Positions 62,358 through 64,000 of a stretch of 64,000 bases of DNA are shown piece after piece. Every line of letters starts with the position of its first letter. Position 1 is the first letter of the stretch. The position numbers and the translations under genes were made by a program. The DNA comes from an uncultured Neomegalonema sp. Its GTDB lineage: Bacteria; Pseudomonadota; Alphaproteobacteria; Rhodobacterales; Rhodobacteraceae. The stretch spans positions 62,001 to 126,000 of the forward strand of contig CALDSD010000090.1 of NCBI GenBank assembly GCA_937911325.1, given 5' to 3'. The notes beneath the pieces were generated by a model, which was given only the letters and a program-made list of their open reading frames with translations, was not told the origin of the DNA and made no database searches.

Positions 62358-62483
62358 CTAACCCTGGCGGGCTTTGAAGCGACGTTGCGTCTTGTTGATC
62401 ACGTAGACCCGGCCACGACGGCGAACGATGCGGCAATCCCGGTGACGGCTCTTCAGTGATTTCAGAGAGTTTTTGATCTTCAT
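62358..62483 (-). CDS. rpmJ: Ribosomal protein L36
   Basis: 41-residue protein, [18 protein letters not shown] onward to [11 protein letters not shown], the zinc-free form of large-subunit protein L36 (only one cysteine, Cys17). Too short for many gene finders but unmistakable. GAGG lies 5 bases before the ATG at 62483. It is on the same strand as tRNA-Val, which lies upstream and has its own terminator. Confidence 0.97.
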   Translation of the reverse strand: MKIKNSLKSLKSRHRDCRIVRRRGRVYVINKTQRRFKARQG

Positions 62484-62543
62484 TGATCCTCTCCCGATCC
62501 CTTCTTTCGAACCGTCTCCGGCCCTTGCGCAGCCTGCGCTGCA

Positions 62544-62568
62544 AAAAACAAAAGCCCCGAACCGGGGC
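62544..62568 (-). terminator. Intrinsic terminator after tRNA-Val
   Basis: Minus-strand stem GCCCCG/CGGGGC (62554-62559 with 62563-62568), 3-base loop, followed by TTTTGTTTTTT. Three bases after the tRNA CCA end. Confidence 0.85.
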
Positions 62569-62570
62569 GA

Positions 62571-62645
62571 TGGTGGGCGCGGCTGGGATTGAACCAGCGA
62601 CCCCTACGATGTCAACGTAGTGCTCTCCCGCTGAGCTACGCGCCC
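62571..62645 (-). tRNA. tRNA-Val (anticodon GAC)
   Basis: A full cloverleaf is readable: acceptor GGGCGCG/CGCGCCC, D-arm with GCTCAGCGGGAGAGC, anticodon stem CTACG/CGTAG around TTGACAT (anticodon GAC), and T-arm with GGTTCAATCC. The 3' CCA is encoded. A terminator follows. Confidence 0.97.
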
Positions 62646-62724
62646 TACGGACCAGGCTCGCCCGATCCGGTGAGCGGTCGATATAGCCCTGAGGCGAAGG
62701 CTCTGCAACACCTTTTGGGCGCTG

Positions 62725-63087
62725 TTACGCGGCGAGAAGGCGGCTGACTTCGGGGACAAGCTGGTTGAGATGGGCCGGTCGTCCCAAACGGTCGCCGAAT
62801 CCTTCGTCGTCGATCGCGTCACAAACCAGGGGCACGACGGAAAAGCCGGTCATGAACAAGACCCGCATTTCCGGGTCGAGCCGACGCGCTTCGTGTGAAA
62901 ACAGCAGCCCTTCATTGTTCTGCGAACTCACGGACGTCAAAAGAATGTCGTGATAGCTCTCGAATAATATCGTTAGAGCCACATCATAATCCGACACGCG
63001 GGTCACAAAGTGGCCGACACGCTTCAGTTTCTCGCCGAGGTATCGGCGAAGCATGTCGTTTTCGGTCACGATCATAATGCGCGCCAT
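62725..63087 (-). CDS. CpdR-like receiver domain without phospho-acceptor Asp
   Basis: 120-residue single-domain receiver. MARIMIVTENDMLRRYLGEK, DILLTSVSSQNNEGLLF, RVLFMTGFSVV and RLGRPAHLNQLVPEVSRLL align block by block with CpdR, including the CpdR-type TGF. But the phospho-acceptor Asp of LLTDIVMPEMDG is Ser here (LLTSVSSQNNEG), and the conserved Lys of SKP is Arg (GRP). So it cannot be phosphorylated in the usual way. CpdR controls ClpXP delivery in the cell cycle. The divergent neighbour is N-formylglutamate amidohydrolase, a pairing I recall for cpdR in alphaproteobacteria. Confidence 0.7.
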   Translation of the reverse strand: MARIMIVTENDMLRRYLGEKLKRVGHFVTRVSDYDVALTILFESYHDILLTSVSSQNNEGLLFSHEARRLDPEMRVLFMTGFSVVPLVCDAIDDEGFGDRLGRPAHLNQLVPEVSRLLAA

Positions 63088-63182
63088 GGTTCTGCGCTCC
63101 GTGATGGGCTAAGCTCAGACTGAAGCAGAGCACAACTGGGTAAACAGATGCTTTCCAACAGGCTCTGCATTGGAGGATCGAG

Positions 63183-64000
63183 GTGCCGAAACGCGCATCC
63201 GAGGTGACGCGACAGACGGGCCGCCCCGATTTGTCGACGTCGTTCCGCGTCGCGGCGCCGCCGTCGCTGGTGAGCGGCGTCGTGTTCAGCTCGCCGCACA
63301 GCGGACGATTCTACCTGCCTGAGTTCATCGAGCGGTCGCGTTTGGAGCTTCAGGCGCTTCGAGCGTCGGAAGATGCGTTTGTCGACGAGCTTTTTGCTCA
63401 GGTGATCGAATTCGGAGCGCCTTTGATCTCGGCCGTGGCGCCGCGCGCGTACATTGACCTCAATCGCGCGCCCGGAGACCTTGATCCCGTTCTCATCGAC
63501 GGCCCGGTGGCGCGTCCGGCCAATGCTCGGGTTGCGGCGGGACTCGGCGTCATTCCGCGGATCGTGGCTGAAGGCGTTCCGATCTATCATGGCCGCCTGG
63601 CGATCGCGGAGGCCAAACACCGGATCCGCGAATGGCCTGCGCCCTATCATCGAGAGCTGGTGGCGATGATATTGCGCGCCCGTCGCCGATACCGCCGCGC
63701 CCTTTTGATTGACTGCCACTCGATGCCCTCGGCGGCGATGGTGGGAGTGGGCGGGTCAGCGTCATCCGGACCAGCGGAGATTGTTCTGGGCGATCGTTTT
63801 GGCGCGTCTGCCGATGCGGACCTGGTCGATGCGATCGAAGCCGCGTTTCTAAACGCGGGTTTCCGGGTCACCCGCAATGCGCCTTTCGCTGGTGGGTACA
63901 TCACCGAGCGTTATGGCCGCCCCTCTGCAGGCGTCAGCGCGGTTCAGATAGAAATCGATCGTGGCCTGTATCTCGATCAGTTTCGGGTCGAGCCGGGCGA
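63183..64000 (+). CDS. N-formylglutamate amidohydrolase family protein (3' partial)
   Basis: Open frame of 272 codons running off the window, starting with GTG at 63183, 6 bases after GGAGG. SSPHSGRFYLPEFIE, YIDLNRAPGDLDP, LLIDCHSMPS and NAPFAGGYITERYG are the conserved zinc-peptidase-like blocks of the N-formylglutamate amidohydrolase (HutG) family. It hydrolyses N-formylglutamate or a similar acyl amino acid. Divergent from the CpdR-like gene across 95 bases. No hut genes are visible. Confidence 0.9.
   Translation, partial: MPKRASEVTRQTGRPDLSTSFRVAAPPSLVSGVVFSSPHSGRFYLPEFIERSRLELQALRASEDAFVDELFAQVIEFGAPLISAVAPRAYIDLNRAPGDLDPVLIDGPVARPANARVAAGLGVIPRIVAEGVPIYHGRLAIAEAKHRIREWPAPYHRELVAMILRARRRYRRALLIDCHSMPSAAMVGVGGSASSGPAEIVLGDRFGASADADLVDAIEAAFLNAGFRVTRNAPFAGGYITERYGRPSAGVSAVQIEIDRGLYLDQFRVEPG

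Overview
The window reads as chromosomal DNA of a GC-rich alphaproteobacterium. Pointers are a GcrA cell-cycle regulator, an AapQMP amino-acid transporter, a CIRCE-controlled groESL pair, a TipF-like degenerate EAL protein, a CpdR-like receiver next to N-formylglutamate amidohydrolase, and long alphaproteobacterial forms of PstC and PstA. GcrA and the TipF-like protein together favour a Caulobacterales/Parvularculales-type relative, but this is inference. I see no insertion sequence, prophage, CRISPR array or rRNA. Coding density is high, with many 1-4 bp overlaps.

Layout. 1-3.5 kb: aapQ (5' cut by the window), aapM, aapP, then a structured intergenic stretch with a strong terminator. 3.8-6.4 kb: a tightly overlapped minus-strand operon (sterol-desaturase-like hydroxylase, ferredoxin-like protein, two histidine phosphatases). 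6.5-12.3 kb: 1-Cys peroxiredoxin, SLC13-type permease, DUF1287 lipoprotein, universal stress protein, YegP repeat protein and a class-I glutamine amidotransferase. 12.3-17.4 kb: groESL with CIRCE, MscS channel, small membrane and thiol proteins, and a Crp/Fnr regulator. 17.6-26 kb: TipF-like protein, HAD protein, MaoC hydratase, RibF, and a TetR gene divergent from an overlapping acyltransferase/LplT-like exporter pair, then TlpA. 26-32.3 kb: YcgN protein, threonine aldolase, Hsp33, argD-argF and an ABC-2 permease. 32.5-42 kb: gcrA, then the complete minus-strand phosphate regulon phoR-pstS-pstC-pstA-pstB-phoU-phoB. 42-52 kb: DUF1178 protein, lysC, ptsP, DUF599 protein, glcDEF and a trypsin-like protease followed by a protease remnant. 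52.2-62 kb: an Hsp20 gene with a ROSE-like leader and a Liv-type ABC transporter cluster carrying two CoA ligases and one unrecognised protein. 62-64 kb: a glycosyltransferase remnant, rpmJ, tRNA-Val, a CpdR-like pseudo-receiver and the start of N-formylglutamate amidohydrolase.

The most striking observation is that both regulators of the phosphate regulon carry one in-frame stop codon in otherwise intact reading frames: TAG at codon 179 of phoB, inside the DNA-binding domain, and TAA at codon 157 of phoR, before the PAS and kinase parts. The five Pst/PhoU genes between them are intact. Either the regulatory pair has been lost recently, or the stops are read through, or they are sequence errors; raw reads and relatives would decide. 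Second in interest are the CpdR-like receiver that has lost its phospho-acceptor Asp and conserved Lys, and the unrecognised 158-residue protein inside the Liv/CoA-ligase operon.
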